Assembly: GCA_934654775.1 (NCBI GenBank)
Contig: CAKUGR010000011.1
Span: forward strand, 32,681-96,680
DNA: 64,000 nucleotides
Direction: 5' to 3'
Source: an uncultured Collinsella sp.
GTDB lineage: Bacteria; Actinomycetota; Coriobacteriia; Coriobacteriales; Coriobacteriaceae
Below, one piece after another: positions 1-9,664 of this stretch. A program made the translations under genes and the position numbers. The notes below the pieces were generated by a model. The model ran no database searches. It saw only the letters and a program-made list of their open reading frames with translations, and was not told the origin of the DNA. The stretch's first letter is position 1. Every line of letters starts with the position of its first letter.

Positions 1-923
1 ATGTCCTTGAGAGCCTTGGCAGAAGCGGTGAGCTCGCCCTGCTCGGACTCGTTCAGTGGCACGGGGACGCGGCAGACAACGCCATCGCGGCCGACGACTG
101 TCGGCATGGAGATGGCCAGATCGGACAGGCCATACTCGCCCACCATGAGCGAGGAGACGGGCAGAACGGTCTGCTCGTCACGCATGACAGCGGTGCAGAT
201 ACGCTTAACAGCCATGGCAACGCCGTAGTAGGTGGCGTGCTTCTTCTCGATGATGGTGTAGGCGGAGTTCTTGACGTCCTCGGCGATACGCTTCTCGGCA
301 GCCTCATGCTCCAGATGGCCGTGAAGCTCGCAGAAGGTGCTCAGCGGCACACCGGCAACCTGGGCGCTGGACCAGGCGACGAACTCGGAGTCGCCGTGCT
401 CGCCCATAACGTAGGCCTGAACGTCGCGCGGATCGACCTCGACGTGGGCGCCGAGCATCTGCTGCAGACGACCGGTGTCGAGCACGGTGCCGGAACCGAT
501 GACGTGGCCCTCGGGCAGGCCGGACATCTTGATAGCGGCATAGGTCAGAACGTCGACCGGGTTGGAGACGATCAGCAGGATGCCGTCAAAGCCGGACTTC
601 TTAATCTCGGGGATGATGGACTTAAAGATGTTGACGTTCTTGTTGACCAGGTCCAGGCGGGTCTCACCGGGCTTCTGGGCAGCGCCAGCGGTGACGACGA
701 TCATCGCGGCATCGGCGACATCAGAGTAATCGCCGGCGTAGATCTTCATCGGCTCGGCAAACGTCATGCCGTGCGCGATGTCCAGGGCCTCGCCCTCGGC
801 GCGGTTCTTGTCCACGTCGATGAGAACCATCTCGGAGAACAGACCACTCTGCATCAGTGCGAACGCCGAGGACGAACCGACGAAGCCGCAGCCGACAATA
901 GCGACCTTCTTCTCGTTAACCAT
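1..923 (-). CDS. ldh: L-lactate dehydrogenase (C-terminus cut by window edge)
   Basis: NAD-dependent reduction of pyruvate to L-lactate, the usual fermentative redox sink; cytoplasmic. Translation from the ATG at 923 gives an N-terminal Rossmann motif (VGCGFVGSS), the conserved NPVDVLTY segment, the GSGTVLDTGRLQ segment and the GEHGDSE motif carrying the catalytic His. About 307 residues are visible, so only the last few are missing beyond base 1. A GGGAG ribosome binding site lies just before the start. It stands alone on the minus strand with a 199-bp AT-richer leader; I saw no clear Rex box there. Family assignment is firm; a malate dehydrogenase reading is less likely because of the LDH-type active-site segments. 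Confidence 0.93.
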   Translation of the reverse strand, partial: MVNEKKVAIVGCGFVGSSSAFALMQSGLFSEMVLIDVDKNRAEGEALDIAHGMTFAEPMKIYAGDYSDVADAAMIVVTAGAAQKPGETRLDLVNKNVNIFKSIIPEIKKSGFDGILLIVSNPVDVLTYAAIKMSGLPEGHVIGSGTVLDTGRLQQMLGAHVEVDPRDVQAYVMGEHGDSEFVAWSSAQVAGVPLSTFCELHGHLEHEAAEKRIAEDVKNSAYTIIEKKHATYYGVAMAVKRICTAVMRDEQTVLPVSSLMVGEYGLSDLAISMPTVVGRDGVVCRVPVPLNESEQGELTASAKALKD

Positions 924-1122
924 TACAAACTCCCATCTCTCTCCACAAACAAACCGCCCAGGGCGACCCGAGCGGCTTGCCGTAATCCCAATACATCCAA
1001 TCGGGACTTTGATTATGCTCCTATTGCAGTCAAATATCGACCGTTTACCGAAATTGTTTGCAGAATTCGTATAATAACTGCACGAAATCGGTTTCGAGCT
1101 ATTGACTCACAAAAACGAATCA

Positions 1123-2286
1123 CTAATACAGGCCCGCCTCGCGAATAGCCTCAACAGCCAAAGCGATCTGATCGGGCGGCAGCACCAGCGCCATACGCAC
1201 GTGCCCCTCGCCCGAAGGACCAAAGCTCGCACCCGGCGTCACGACGACACCGGCCTTCTCCATGAGCTCCTCGCAAAACGCCATCGAGTCGGTGCGGCCG
1301 CCGGGGAGCTTGGCCCACACGAACATGGAGCCATGCGCGTTGGGGCGCTCCCAGCCCAGACCCTCAAGACCATCGCACAGAGCATCGCGACGCTCCTGGT
1401 ACTTCAGGCGCTGCGCCTCGACCTCATCGCGCGGACCGTTCAGGCAGGCAATAGCCGCCTTCTGAATCGGGAAGAACATGCCAAAGTCGATCTGGCTGCG
1501 CAGCTTGGCAAAGGCCGAGACCACGTCCTCGCGACCGACCAAGAAGCCGATGCGGGCGCCGGTGACGTTAAACGACTTGGAGAGCGAGAAGAACTCCACA
1601 CCCACCTCGAGCGCACCGGGATACTGCAGAAAGCTGCCGCCCGGCTCGCCGTCGAACACGATATCCGAATAGGCGTTGTCGTGGACGATCAGCAGGTCGT
1701 GCTCGCGGGCGAAGGCGATAATCTCCTCGTAGACCTCGGGCGTGCCCACCGAACCCACCGGGTTGGCGGGCAGCGACACGATCATGTACTTGGCGTGGTC
1801 GGCGACCTCGGGATCGATGCCTGCCACGTAGGGCAGATAGTTGTGCTCGGCGACCAGCGGGTAGTACTCGAGCTTGGCATCGGCAATCTTGGCACCCGCC
1901 TCAAAGACCGGGTAGCACGGATCGGGCACCAGGATCGTATCGCCCGGGTCGAGCAGCGCCAGGCCCAAGTGCCCCACGCCCTCCTGCGTGCCGTTGCACG
2001 ACTGCACCATGGACGGCGTAATGCCCGAAACGCCAAAGCGGCGCTCGTAGTAATCGCACACGGCCTGCTTGAGCTCGGGCAGATCGCGCAGGGCATACTT
2101 CCACATCTCGGGGTCCTGGGCGGCCTGGGTCAGCGCCTCGACCACGTGATCGTATGGCTTAAAGTCGGGCGTGCCCACGCTCATGTTGTAAATGGTCTTG
2201 CCCTGGGCCTTAAGCGCAAGAAGCTTGTTGTTGAGCGAGGCGAAAACCTCCGCGCCAAAACGGTCGAGACGCTGCGATGCCTGCAT
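1123..2286 (-). CDS. PLP-dependent class I/II aminotransferase
   Basis: Fold-type I aminotransferase, 387 residues. Visible family marks are NPVGSVGTPE (substrate/PLP loop), DNAYSDIVFD, and SLSKSFNVTGARIGF, in which the Lys is the PLP Schiff base. The sequence resembles the LL-diaminopimelate aminotransferase / alanine aminotransferase branch, so it probably moves amino groups between alanine or a similar amino acid and 2-oxoglutarate; the substrate cannot be read from sequence. I chose the ATG at 2286 because GGAAGGTGG lies at proper distance; an in-frame extension upstream runs through a terminator hairpin and is not plausible. Sits downstream of nadE on the same strand, separated by that hairpin. 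Confidence 0.85.
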   Translation of the reverse strand: MQASQRLDRFGAEVFASLNNKLLALKAQGKTIYNMSVGTPDFKPYDHVVEALTQAAQDPEMWKYALRDLPELKQAVCDYYERRFGVSGITPSMVQSCNGTQEGVGHLGLALLDPGDTILVPDPCYPVFEAGAKIADAKLEYYPLVAEHNYLPYVAGIDPEVADHAKYMIVSLPANPVGSVGTPEVYEEIIAFAREHDLLIVHDNAYSDIVFDGEPGGSFLQYPGALEVGVEFFSLSKSFNVTGARIGFLVGREDVVSAFAKLRSQIDFGMFFPIQKAAIACLNGPRDEVEAQRLKYQERRDALCDGLEGLGWERPNAHGSMFVWAKLPGGRTDSMAFCEELMEKAGVVVTPGASFGPSGEGHVRMALVLPPDQIALAVEAIREAGLY

Positions 2287-2304
2287 GGTGCCACCTTCCG
2301 ATAC

Positions 2305-2338
2305 AAAAAGCGCGGCGCTCCGACAAGAGCGCCGCGCG
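2305..2338 (-). terminator. Rho-independent terminator abutting the aminotransferase RBS
   Basis: On the minus strand an 11-bp GC stem (GCGCGGCGCTC / GAGCGCCGCGC) is followed by TTTTT. It lies after the nadE stop and ends only about 8 bases before the aminotransferase ribosome binding site. It can end the nadE transcript or act as an attenuator for the aminotransferase. Confidence 0.75.
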
Positions 2339-2425
2339 ATACGGGCCATCAGATTGCAAAAGTGTAACGCTAGAATCCTCTGTTTTGGTTCAATTTAGCC
2401 AACCTGAGCCAATCGGAGCGCGGCG

Positions 2426-4405
2426 TTAGTCAATCGGACGCAGCGCGTCGATCTGTGCGAGCCACAGACGCGAACTGGCGTCGCTCGGCATGCGCCAATC
2501 GCCGCGCGGGCTGAGCGTGACCGAACCCACCTTGGGACCGTCGGGCAGGCAGCTGCGCTTAAACTGCTGGGCAAAAAAGCGACGATAGAACGTGCGCAGC
2601 CACGTGTGGATGGTGACCTCGTCGTAGACGCCTTCAAAGCTCTTGAGCGCCATACGGTAGATCTTACCCGGCTCAAAGCCAAAACGCAGCAGGTAATAGA
2701 GGAAATAGTCGTGCAGCTCGTACGGACCCACCAGATCCTCGGTTTTCTGAGCAATCTTGCCATCGCCCGTCGGGGGCAGGAGCTCGGGCGACACCGGCGT
2801 ATCGAGAATATCGAGCAGTGTCTCGGCGATGCGACCGCCAAAGACATCGGCCGCATAGCGCACCAGATGGCGTACGAGCGTCTTGGGCACGCTCGCGTTG
2901 ACGGCATACATGCTCATATGGTCACCGTTGTAGGTGGCCCAGCCGAGCGCCAGCTCGCTGAGGTCGCCCGTGCCGATGACAAAGCCGCCGGCCTGGTTGG
3001 CCAGATCCATCAGAATCTGTGTGCGCTCGCGCGCCTGGCTGTTCTCGTAGGTCACGTCCTGGACCGCCGGGTCGTGCTCAATGTCCTTAAAATGCTGCTC
3101 CACAGCCGCGTGAATCGAGACCTCGCGGAAGCTCACACCCAGGTCGCGAGCAAGCGACTCGGCGTTCGACTTGGTGCGATGTGTGGTGCCAAAGCCGGGC
3201 ATGGAAACGGCCGTGATACCGGTGCGAGGCAATCCCAGCGCATCGAAGGCGCGAACCGTCACGAGCAGCGCAAGCGTGGAATCAAGGCCGCCCGAAAGAC
3301 CGATGACAGCCGCCTTGGTGCCCGTATGGGCCAGACGGGTCTTAAGGCCGGCGGTCTGCAAGTCGAGGATGGTCTCGCAGCGCTCAGCCAGGTCGCCGTG
3401 GTCTGCCGGCACAAAGGGCGCGCGCGGGAAGGCACGGTCAATATCGCAGGCATCGCGCAGGGCGGGTTCTTCTGCGAGCGTGCCCTCAAACGAAAACTCA
3501 ACGGTCGTGGCCTCCGGCGCTTCATCCGGGCGCGTCCACGTCGTCGAGCGGCGACGCTCAGCCACCAGACGATCGAGGTCAACGTCGGCCACTGCCATAT
3601 CGCAGGTGAGGAGCTTGGTCGCGGCGAGCTTCGAGCCGTTTTCGTAGACGAGGTTCTCCCCCGCAAAGACCATATCGGTCGTGGACTCGCCCTCGCTCGC
3701 GTCCGCGTAGGCATAGGCGCAGTACAGGCGCGCGCTCTGGTTGGAGATGAGGCTGCGGCGGTAGTCGGCCTTGCCGATGATCTCGTCCGAAGCCGACGGA
3801 TTGAGGATCACCGTCGCGCCGGCAAGCGCCATCTCGGTCGAAGGGGGTGCCGGCACCCACAGGTCCTCGCAGACCTCGACGCCAAGCACCATGTCCTCGG
3901 CACCCTCGTCACAGCAACGATAGATAAGCCCCGAACCAAGCGGCACCGGACCCTGGCCGGCAAATTCAATCCACATGGGATCGGCAGGTGCCGGAGCAAA
4001 CCATCGGCGCTCATAGAACTCGCCATAATTGGGCAGGTACTTCTTGGCCGTCAGGCCCAACAGCTCGCCAGCGCAGCACACGGCGGCGCAGTTGTAGATG
4101 TTCTCGGCCACCGCAACGGGAAGACCGACGGTAAAGACAATCGGCAGCTCGCGGGTTTCATCGAGAATATGTGCCAGTGCGGCCTCACAAGCATGCAGCA
4201 GCGTGCGGTTATGGAATAGGTCGGCCGCGGTGTAGCCGGTCAGGTTAAGCTCGGGCAGCACAAGCGCACGAACGCCGCGCTCGGCAGCCTCGCGAACAGC
4301 CGTCAGTGCCACCTCGGCATTGCCCTCGACATCGGCCACGCGAATCCGCGGCGACGCCGCCGCCACACGCAAAAAGCCGTCAGACTGAGAAAGGTGAAGA
4401 TCCAT
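2426..4405 (-). CDS. nadE: Glutamine-dependent NAD+ synthetase
   Basis: Makes NAD+ from deamido-NAD+, ATP and glutamine; last step of NAD synthesis. The 659-residue protein has two domains. The first ~290 residues are a nitrilase/CN-hydrolase glutaminase with the Glu of LPELNLTGY, the Lys of [12 protein letters not shown] and the Cys of GVEVCEDLW. The second half is the synthetase with the ATP pyrophosphatase loop [13 protein letters not shown] and [12 protein letters not shown]. Length fits the long glutamine-using family. Start at the ATG at 4405 is preceded by GGGAG; an in-frame extension of 12 codons has no site. Convergent with nothing; the next gene upstream is divergent. Confidence 0.95.
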   Translation of the reverse strand: MDLHLSQSDGFLRVAAASPRIRVADVEGNAEVALTAVREAAERGVRALVLPELNLTGYTAADLFHNRTLLHACEAALAHILDETRELPIVFTVGLPVAVAENIYNCAAVCCAGELLGLTAKKYLPNYGEFYERRWFAPAPADPMWIEFAGQGPVPLGSGLIYRCCDEGAEDMVLGVEVCEDLWVPAPPSTEMALAGATVILNPSASDEIIGKADYRRSLISNQSARLYCAYAYADASEGESTTDMVFAGENLVYENGSKLAATKLLTCDMAVADVDLDRLVAERRRSTTWTRPDEAPEATTVEFSFEGTLAEEPALRDACDIDRAFPRAPFVPADHGDLAERCETILDLQTAGLKTRLAHTGTKAAVIGLSGGLDSTLALLVTVRAFDALGLPRTGITAVSMPGFGTTHRTKSNAESLARDLGVSFREVSIHAAVEQHFKDIEHDPAVQDVTYENSQARERTQILMDLANQAGGFVIGTGDLSELALGWATYNGDHMSMYAVNASVPKTLVRHLVRYAADVFGGRIAETLLDILDTPVSPELLPPTGDGKIAQKTEDLVGPYELHDYFLYYLLRFGFEPGKIYRMALKSFEGVYDEVTIHTWLRTFYRRFFAQQFKRSCLPDGPKVGSVTLSPRGDWRMPSDASSRLWLAQIDALRPID

Positions 4406-4608
4406 AAGAACGCTCCCGTGCGTAGCCGCCGTTCTAAACAATTAGCACGCCCTATTGTAGTTCAATCGCTGCGCTCGACCGCATCCCACCGATTTGGTGA
4501 GCTATTGATAACTTGATGATATCTGGCAAACGACATACGCGATTCACATCTACTGGGTACCCTGATGGCTGAATGAAACGAAGCAGAATTACACCGGGAG
4601 GACCCCGT

Positions 4609-5559
4609 ATGACTACCAAGTACACCGATGCGCCGCGCACGCGCGTCATGACTCCCGCCGCACTCAACAACGGCGTTCACGAGAACCACTCCATCGGCCA
4701 GACCATGGCCATCGCGCCCAAAAAAGGCCTGTTTGACGACATTTCCATTCCCCAGATCATTGCCGGCGCCGCAGCGGCCGCCACGAGCGTTGCTCTGGCA
4801 TCTAAGATCGGTATTGCCGGCTCGGTAATCGGAGCCGCCGTGAGCTCGGTTATCACCGTTGTCTCCTCGCAGGTCTACCGCCACTTTATCTCTGCGAGCG
4901 CCGAGGCTATCAAAGGAACGCACGCCGCCGTCGACTATCCCGCCGGCGCCTACGAGCCCGTTGAGTCCAATGCCGACGAGCACCTCGGCGGAGCTGCAAC
5001 CACGCAGGAGATGCGCCAGATTGCGGGACGTGCGACCACGGCCCGCGTCGCCCCCAACAGTCTGCGCGCCAAGGCCGCAGCAGAACGCAGCCAGACGCAA
5101 AAGAAGGTCATCATCTTCTCCGTCGCGATTGCGATCGTTGCGGTCATCGCCTGCGCCGGCGCCATCCTCATCACCACTGCCGGCGAGGGTTTGGGCGCAC
5201 GCCCCGACCCGATTCTGTCATCGCGCACGACCGAAAACGACGCAAACGGCAACGATCAATCGCAGGACCAGCAGGCACAGTCGGGCGAAACGCAGGACAG
5301 CTCCACCTCCGCCGATTCGTCTTCGAACACGCAAAACCAGTCGCAGGGCACCGATTCCTCCACGACCAACAACGGCACTCAGTCCGGCACAACTGACTCA
5401 AGTCAGACGACCGACGGCTCACAGCCGAGCACGGGCGACCAGACGGGCAGCAACGCATCGGGAACGGGCACGGCCGACAGCAGCACCAGCAGCTCAAACG
5501 GCACCGCATCTGACACAACGTCTGACAGCGAAAGCCAGGGAGCGGCATCGGGCAACTAG
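4609..5559 (+). CDS. Membrane-anchored protein with Ser/Thr/Gln-rich tail, unknown function
   Basis: 316 residues; not recognised as a named family. The first ~35 residues are polar. A glycine/alanine-rich hydrophobic stretch near residues 45-85 (IIAGAAAAATSVALASKIG) resembles a glycine-zipper-like segment. A single strong membrane segment follows near residues 168-192 (VIIFSVAIAIVAVIACAGAILI), and the last ~115 residues are low-complexity Ser, Thr, Gln, Asn, Gly, which in cell-surface proteins usually forms an exposed, extended tail. The topology implied is cytoplasmic N-terminus with an outside tail. Start at the ATG after GGGAGGA; a Met 12 codons upstream lacks a site. Divergent from nadE. 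Expressed role unknown. Confidence 0.7.
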   Translation: MTTKYTDAPRTRVMTPAALNNGVHENHSIGQTMAIAPKKGLFDDISIPQIIAGAAAAATSVALASKIGIAGSVIGAAVSSVITVVSSQVYRHFISASAEAIKGTHAAVDYPAGAYEPVESNADEHLGGAATTQEMRQIAGRATTARVAPNSLRAKAAAERSQTQKKVIIFSVAIAIVAVIACAGAILITTAGEGLGARPDPILSSRTTENDANGNDQSQDQQAQSGETQDSSTSADSSSNTQNQSQGTDSSTTNNGTQSGTTDSSQTTDGSQPSTGDQTGSNASGTGTADSSTSSSNGTASDTTSDSESQGAASGN

Positions 5560-5696
5560 GCACTCCGCCCCACAGACAACCGACCTGCACAGCGGGCGCG
5601 AATCGGTAACGGTTCGTGCCCGTTTGCCTTGGGCGCCGCCATGGCAGACCCCGGGCGATGGTAAGATGCTTTACGTGTGTAAAGAGGAGATTTGCC

Positions 5697-6992
5697 ATGA
5701 GCAAGACAATAGTTAAGCCCACGTTGTCGTTGGGCAACCATATCTATCTGTACCGTCTAATTCGTGATGCGATTGGATGCGGCAAGCAGACGTTTATGAC
5801 ACAGGTCGAAGAAGCGCTCGCCGCCGGCGATATGGCTGCTTGCGACCTGGGTTTTGAGTCCACGCGCGAATTGCTCGAGGAGCTCGACGACTGCATTAAA
5901 CTGACCGTCTTTAAGGGCGGTCGTCTATATGCCACCGTCATCGCCAACGAAGCTTGGGATGCGGCCCTTGCCAAGGGCGAAGACAAGCCCAAGGCCGCCA
6001 AGGGTGCCAAGCAGTCCTACAAGAAGAAAAAGCGCGGCGAGAAGGACCTCAAGGCCGTGCGTCCCAAGCATGTCAAGCGTCCCAAGCCTGAGCCTGTTGT
6101 TGAGGTCGAGGCCGCGCCGGAGCCTGAAGTGGAGATTGAAGTCGTTGTTGAGACAGCGGTAGAAATCGAAGCCGAAATTGCCGTCACGACCGATTCCGAA
6201 GTTACGTCCGAGCAGGAAGTCACCGAGACTTCCGAGCCAGCAATCGAAGAGCCGGCCGACCAGCCCGAAACGCCTGTGTTCCAAAACAGTGACATCTTTG
6301 GCGACGCTGCCGAGGATGGTCAGCCCGACGAGACCGTTGAGCAGGACACCTCCGCAGCAACGCCGGAACCCGAAGCGCCACAGCCCGCCATTTCGCTCAC
6401 GGTCGTTTACGATCCCGAGAACGCCAACGCCGGCATCACCACCATGGCATCCACGCCCGTCGAGGCAAAGCCGAGTGTCGAGAACGAGAATGCGGCGCAG
6501 GTTGAAGTTGAAACCGCAACTGCAGACGTGCCCGATACGGTGAAACCGGCAGATTCCACGGCTGAACCGGAGGCGACACTGGAGCCCGCACCTGCCACCG
6601 AACCCGTGCCCGCACCCACTTGCGACCAGGCTCCCGCACCTGCACCGACTCCGACCCCCGCTGCGGCACCAATCCCTGCGCCCGCGCCACCGGCCATTCC
6701 CGAGGACTTCCCTGTCGATTTCGTAACCGAAGTCTTCTGCCCCGGCCCGCTCCTGCACCAGCTATCGACCTATCTCCCCTACGGCGCCGACACGCTCGGC
6801 ATCGTCGGCGAGTATTACTGGATCGCCCGCGAGCGCGGCACCATCGAGGCCGCGCGCAACCGTGCAAGCTTTCCGCTGCGCTACACGCAGGCCGGCGAAC
6901 GCCACGAAGTGACCGTGCGCATCCGCCGCAACACCACCGGCGGCCTCGGCGCCGCCTGGACCATCGACAAGGTCGAAGAACCCGAGCAGTAA
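5697..6992 (+). CDS. Hypothetical protein: two small globular ends joined by a Pro/Glu/Ala/Val-rich linker
   Basis: 431 residues. Residues 1-100 form a compact N-terminal domain ending in a basic stretch (YKKKKRGEKDLK). Its segment GFESTRELLEELDDCIKLTV followed by GGRLYATV weakly resembles the OST-HTH/LOTUS RNA-binding winged helix; this is a suggestion only. Residues ~120-340 are a low-complexity acidic, Pro/Glu/Ala/Val-rich linker. The last ~95 residues are again globular (from EDFPVDFVTEVFCPGPLL to the end). The ATG at 5697 follows AGAGGAG. No membrane segment or signal peptide is seen. The transcript ends in a strong terminator just after the stop. Confidence 0.75.
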   Translation: MSKTIVKPTLSLGNHIYLYRLIRDAIGCGKQTFMTQVEEALAAGDMAACDLGFESTRELLEELDDCIKLTVFKGGRLYATVIANEAWDAALAKGEDKPKAAKGAKQSYKKKKRGEKDLKAVRPKHVKRPKPEPVVEVEAAPEPEVEIEVVVETAVEIEAEIAVTTDSEVTSEQEVTETSEPAIEEPADQPETPVFQNSDIFGDAAEDGQPDETVEQDTSAATPEPEAPQPAISLTVVYDPENANAGITTMASTPVEAKPSVENENAAQVEVETATADVPDTVKPADSTAEPEATLEPAPATEPVPAPTCDQAPAPAPTPTPAAAPIPAPAPPAIPEDFPVDFVTEVFCPGPLLHQLSTYLPYGADTLGIVGEYYWIARERGTIEAARNRASFPLRYTQAGERHEVTVRIRRNTTGGLGAAWTIDKVEEPEQ

Positions 6993-6995
6993 CGA

Positions 6996-7034
6996 AAAAC
7001 GGCTCAAATCCCCATCCGGATTTGAGCCGTTTTA
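6996..7034. terminator. Bidirectional terminator, same stem as the one after treR
   Basis: Stem ACGGCTCAAATCC / GGATTTGAGCCGT flanked by A-run and T-run on both strands. It ends the upstream plus-strand gene and, read on the minus strand, can end the pilus operon. The stem is identical to that of the terminator at 22297-22338. Confidence 0.9.
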
Positions 7035-7125
7035 TTGTGCATTAAGCAGAGGATACAGCGTTACAGATATTTACGCTTTGTTTTGCCGGGTATCAGGTGC
7101 GCTGCACCTCCTATTGAGGAGAATA

Positions 7126-7704
7126 CTATGCCGCTGCACATCGGACGATGAGAAAAGCTCCATTTTTTTTCACAAACAGGGTGAGCGCGCTCTCTGAGTC
7201 AGCCAAGGTTTCGGCTCTGACATTATCAGCGTGGCAAATTTTACGCACCGTATACCGGAATACCCTTCCGATCATGTCGGTGAAGGTAAGCTCCTCCCCG
7301 GCGTCCAGCTGATCGATAAAATCGAAATTGCCATCCTCGCTGCGTCCTCCCACGATCAGTGTACCGTCATACACGCTGCCCATAAACCTGGCTGGACGAA
7401 AGCTCTGCTCGGAGCTGTCCCATTCTGCGCTTACTGGCAGCTTAATGCCTCGGCCCGGGAGCTCCAGCAGGCCAATTACATCAATTCCGTCGATCTCCAC
7501 GGCAGCCATGGCGCTGTCAGCGCGATTTTCGATAACACCCGCTGATCGCTCCGGCAGAGCTGCTTCGGTTTTTTCAATCAGAGAGGGAATGTCGGCTGCC
7601 CTTTGCTTATCCTGCGCCTGTCGCACGACGAATACTATCGCCGCAGCGGCCAGCAGCAAAACGCCCAGCGTAACAAGTAGGATGGAAAGCCCTTTACTTC
7701 GCAT
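7126..7704 (-). CDS. Sortase-fold protein lacking the catalytic residues
   Basis: 192 residues with an N-terminal membrane anchor (residues 6-28). The rest aligns by eye with the sortase barrel of the cluster's class C enzymes: GLLELPGRGIKLPV corresponds to GYIDIDKIQVKLPI, and FIDQLDAGEELTF to FSDLDKLEVGDTF. The His of the sortase AHRG motif is Gly (IVGGR), the TLVTC Cys position reads TLFVKK, and the Arg of RLLVRG is not kept (FLIVRC). It is therefore probably not a transpeptidase, but a structural or accessory subunit, or a relic. It is the last gene of the pilus operon and overlaps the minor pilin gene by 11 bases, so it is translationally coupled. Confidence 0.7.
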   Translation of the reverse strand: MRSKGLSILLVTLGVLLLAAAAIVFVVRQAQDKQRAADIPSLIEKTEAALPERSAGVIENRADSAMAAVEIDGIDVIGLLELPGRGIKLPVSAEWDSSEQSFRPARFMGSVYDGTLIVGGRSEDGNFDFIDQLDAGEELTFTDMIGRVFRYTVRKICHADNVRAETLADSESALTLFVKKNGAFLIVRCAAA

Positions 7705-8644
7705 GGGACTTCTTCCTCAACACGATGCCCATCACCAGCAGCGCCAACCCGGATGCAGCCATCAAGAGCACATACGGGGTCACATTTGTTGTGTCGCCGG
7801 TCTGCGGAATATTTCCTGCAGGCGTCTCCGGCTTAGTGTTGGTAATGCTGAAAGTATCGCCGCTGCGCTGAATGCCCACCGTATAACCCTCTGGCACATT
7901 CACTTCGTTCACGGTCCATACGCTGCCATCATCAACTGCCTTCCATGTGTACATCCAGTTGTTTTTAACGCTGAGAGTCACGGACTGCTGCAGCTGTCCG
8001 TCCCTGCGAACCTCCATAGAGACGCTAACCGGGCGATCCTGGCCGCCATCTCTCCAGGCCTTCACCGCTTTATAGGTGACCTCGCCCTTGGCTGGTGTGT
8101 GTACACTCATTTTTGGCCTTGCGGAGACGGAATACACCCACTGCCCCTCACTGTCCACCCCTGGCACGGCCGCCAGGAAGGATTCAAACACATAGTATTT
8201 GCCATCCTGCTCTGTGCGAACTGAGGAAACCAGGTATATGCCAGCAGTAAGATTATCAAAGACGACCTTGCCCCTCGCATCGGTTTTGGCAGTTTGGTCA
8301 GCCGCGATGCCATCGGCGAGAATATAGGAGTTCAGAGTGGTGGTCATTTCATCCCACTCGCTCTGAGAGGAGGTGCCGGAGACCTGGATGGGGTACGACC
8401 GGAAACTCCCGGCCAAAGCATACTGCGCATCCTCGTTAATATCCGCAATGTGCCAGAGCTTGATGTCTTGCCCGGCAAAGACCATTCCCTCGGAGGAATA
8501 GGTCACGTCCAGAGTGCAATCACTGCGCAGCTGCACCTTATCACCGGCCTCCGTGGTGGAGGCGGCGTGGGCGGTCGCTGCTCCCGACAGGAGCAGCACA
8601 GCAATCAGCATTAAGTTTGCGATCCGGTAGCTTATTCTTTTCAT
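7694..8644 (-). CDS. Minor pilin / LPXTG-type surface protein with Cna_B domain
   Basis: 316 residues: signal peptide (1-28, ending AHAAS), an N-terminal pilin-like domain, a Cna_B-type beta-sandwich at roughly 190-270 (VSMEVRRDGQLQQSVTLS...YTVGIQRSGDTFSITNT), then the sorting signal IPQTG near residue 281, a membrane helix and a basic tail (LRKKSHAK). Such proteins are joined to the pilus by a class C sortase and usually act as base or wall-anchor subunit. The gene overlaps the sortase gene upstream by 4 bases and the sortase-like gene downstream by 11. Base composition is lower in GC than the flanking chromosome. Role as base pilin is inferred from position and size. Confidence 0.85.
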   Translation of the reverse strand: MKRISYRIANLMLIAVLLLSGAATAHAASTTEAGDKVQLRSDCTLDVTYSSEGMVFAGQDIKLWHIADINEDAQYALAGSFRSYPIQVSGTSSQSEWDEMTTTLNSYILADGIAADQTAKTDARGKVVFDNLTAGIYLVSSVRTEQDGKYYVFESFLAAVPGVDSEGQWVYSVSARPKMSVHTPAKGEVTYKAVKAWRDGGQDRPVSVSMEVRRDGQLQQSVTLSVKNNWMYTWKAVDDGSVWTVNEVNVPEGYTVGIQRSGDTFSITNTKPETPAGNIPQTGDTTNVTPYVLLMAASGLALLVMGIVLRKKSHAK

Positions 8645-9484
8645 ATCAGTTCTCCCTCGTCATTGATGGGAAGCTTCCGCTTTGCAGGCTTAAAGCAGAC
8701 GTACAGAATGAGCAGCAGGATGATGGGCATTGCCACCACCGGTGTAACGATCAGCCGATCGATGATATACGCATCCGATATAGCCCCAAAGGAGCGCATA
8801 TCCTCAGATTCGATCCTGTGGCCGCGCACCAGCAGCCGATGGGAATTGATGCCATAGGGCGTGCAGGTGACCAGGGTGCAGAGTTCCTTCTCCTCGTCGA
8901 TGAGCAGGTCGCTCACATCGTCCGGCAGGACGGTTTTAATCTGATCCACCTCATAAATAAAGGTCTTGTCCAGCACCGTGATCCGGAAGGTGTCGCCCAC
9001 CTCCAGCTTGTCCAGATCCGAGAACAGCTTTGCGCTGGGCAGGCCCCGGTGTGCCGAGATAGCCGCATGGGTACCCTTTCCTGCAATAGGAAAGCTGCTG
9101 CCCTGAATGTGTCCGCAGGCATGGTTCAGTATAGAGGGGTCCGTGCCGTGATAGATGGGCAGCTTCACCTGAATCTTGTCGATATCTATATAGCCGATGA
9201 TGCCATTGCCGGGTGCATTGAGGCAATCATCGTATCCGCTGATCTGCTGGTATTCCGTCAGCGGGAATGACAGCGCCTTCAGCTCACTGTTGTATTCCTC
9301 CGCCCGCTCAAAATAGGCCGTATTGTCCTTAGGCGACAGGCTCTTGACAATGGTGTCATAGTCAACGATGGCCTTGGATTGTGTGATGGAGTTCCAGTAG
9401 CTGCTGGCGGACGGATACAGCAAGAGAGAGGCCCGCCAGGAAAACGCCCAGCAGTATTAAGGTGATTACTTTTCGCTTTCTCAC
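8641..9484 (-). CDS. Class C (pilin) sortase with a 2-base frameshift in its N-terminal anchor
   Basis: The catalytic domain is intact: SAHRG with catalytic His, TLVTC with catalytic Cys, HRLLVRG with Arg, and a C-terminal membrane helix. The natural N-terminus (VRKRKVITLILLGVFLAGLS) starts at a GTG at 9484 with AGGAG before it, but that frame runs off; the frame of the body begins with LLYPSASSYWNS. Comparison with the paralogue at 14160-14984 (LIGLSLMLYPS) shows that restoring one CT unit in the (AG)4 tract at 9423-9430 would join the two. As read, the body could only start at a TTG near 9423 without its membrane anchor. Either a real mutation, slippage, or a sequencing error. It lies between tip adhesin and minor pilin genes. 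Confidence 0.8.
9423..9430. repeat. (AG)4 dinucleotide tract at the sortase frameshift
   Basis: Four AG units (CT on the coding strand). One more unit would restore the sortase reading frame. The tract is short, so high-rate slippage is not assured. Confidence 0.6.
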
Positions 9485-9604
9485 GGATTCATCTCCTGTT
9501 GCGTTCCAGGGCGCACGAAGCGGAACACACGGCTGTCCGGCCGCCTGCAACAGGCGGTGTAGGGTGTATTCGGATGCGTCCGCCTTGGAAAAGGATATGC
9601 CATC

Positions 9605-9634
9605 GGGAGGGCGGAGGCGAACCTCCGCCCTCCC
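9605..9634 (-). other. Perfect 13-bp hairpin with UUCG loop after the tip adhesin gene
   Basis: On the transcribed minus strand GGGAGGGCGGAGG pairs with CCTCCGCCCTCCC around a TTCG loop, 31 bases after the adhesin stop. There is no T-run, so it is more likely an mRNA-stabilising or processing hairpin within the operon than a terminator. Confidence 0.7.
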
Positions 9635-9664
9635 ATGGCGGTGCAGTGTGTCAGGGATGCAGGA

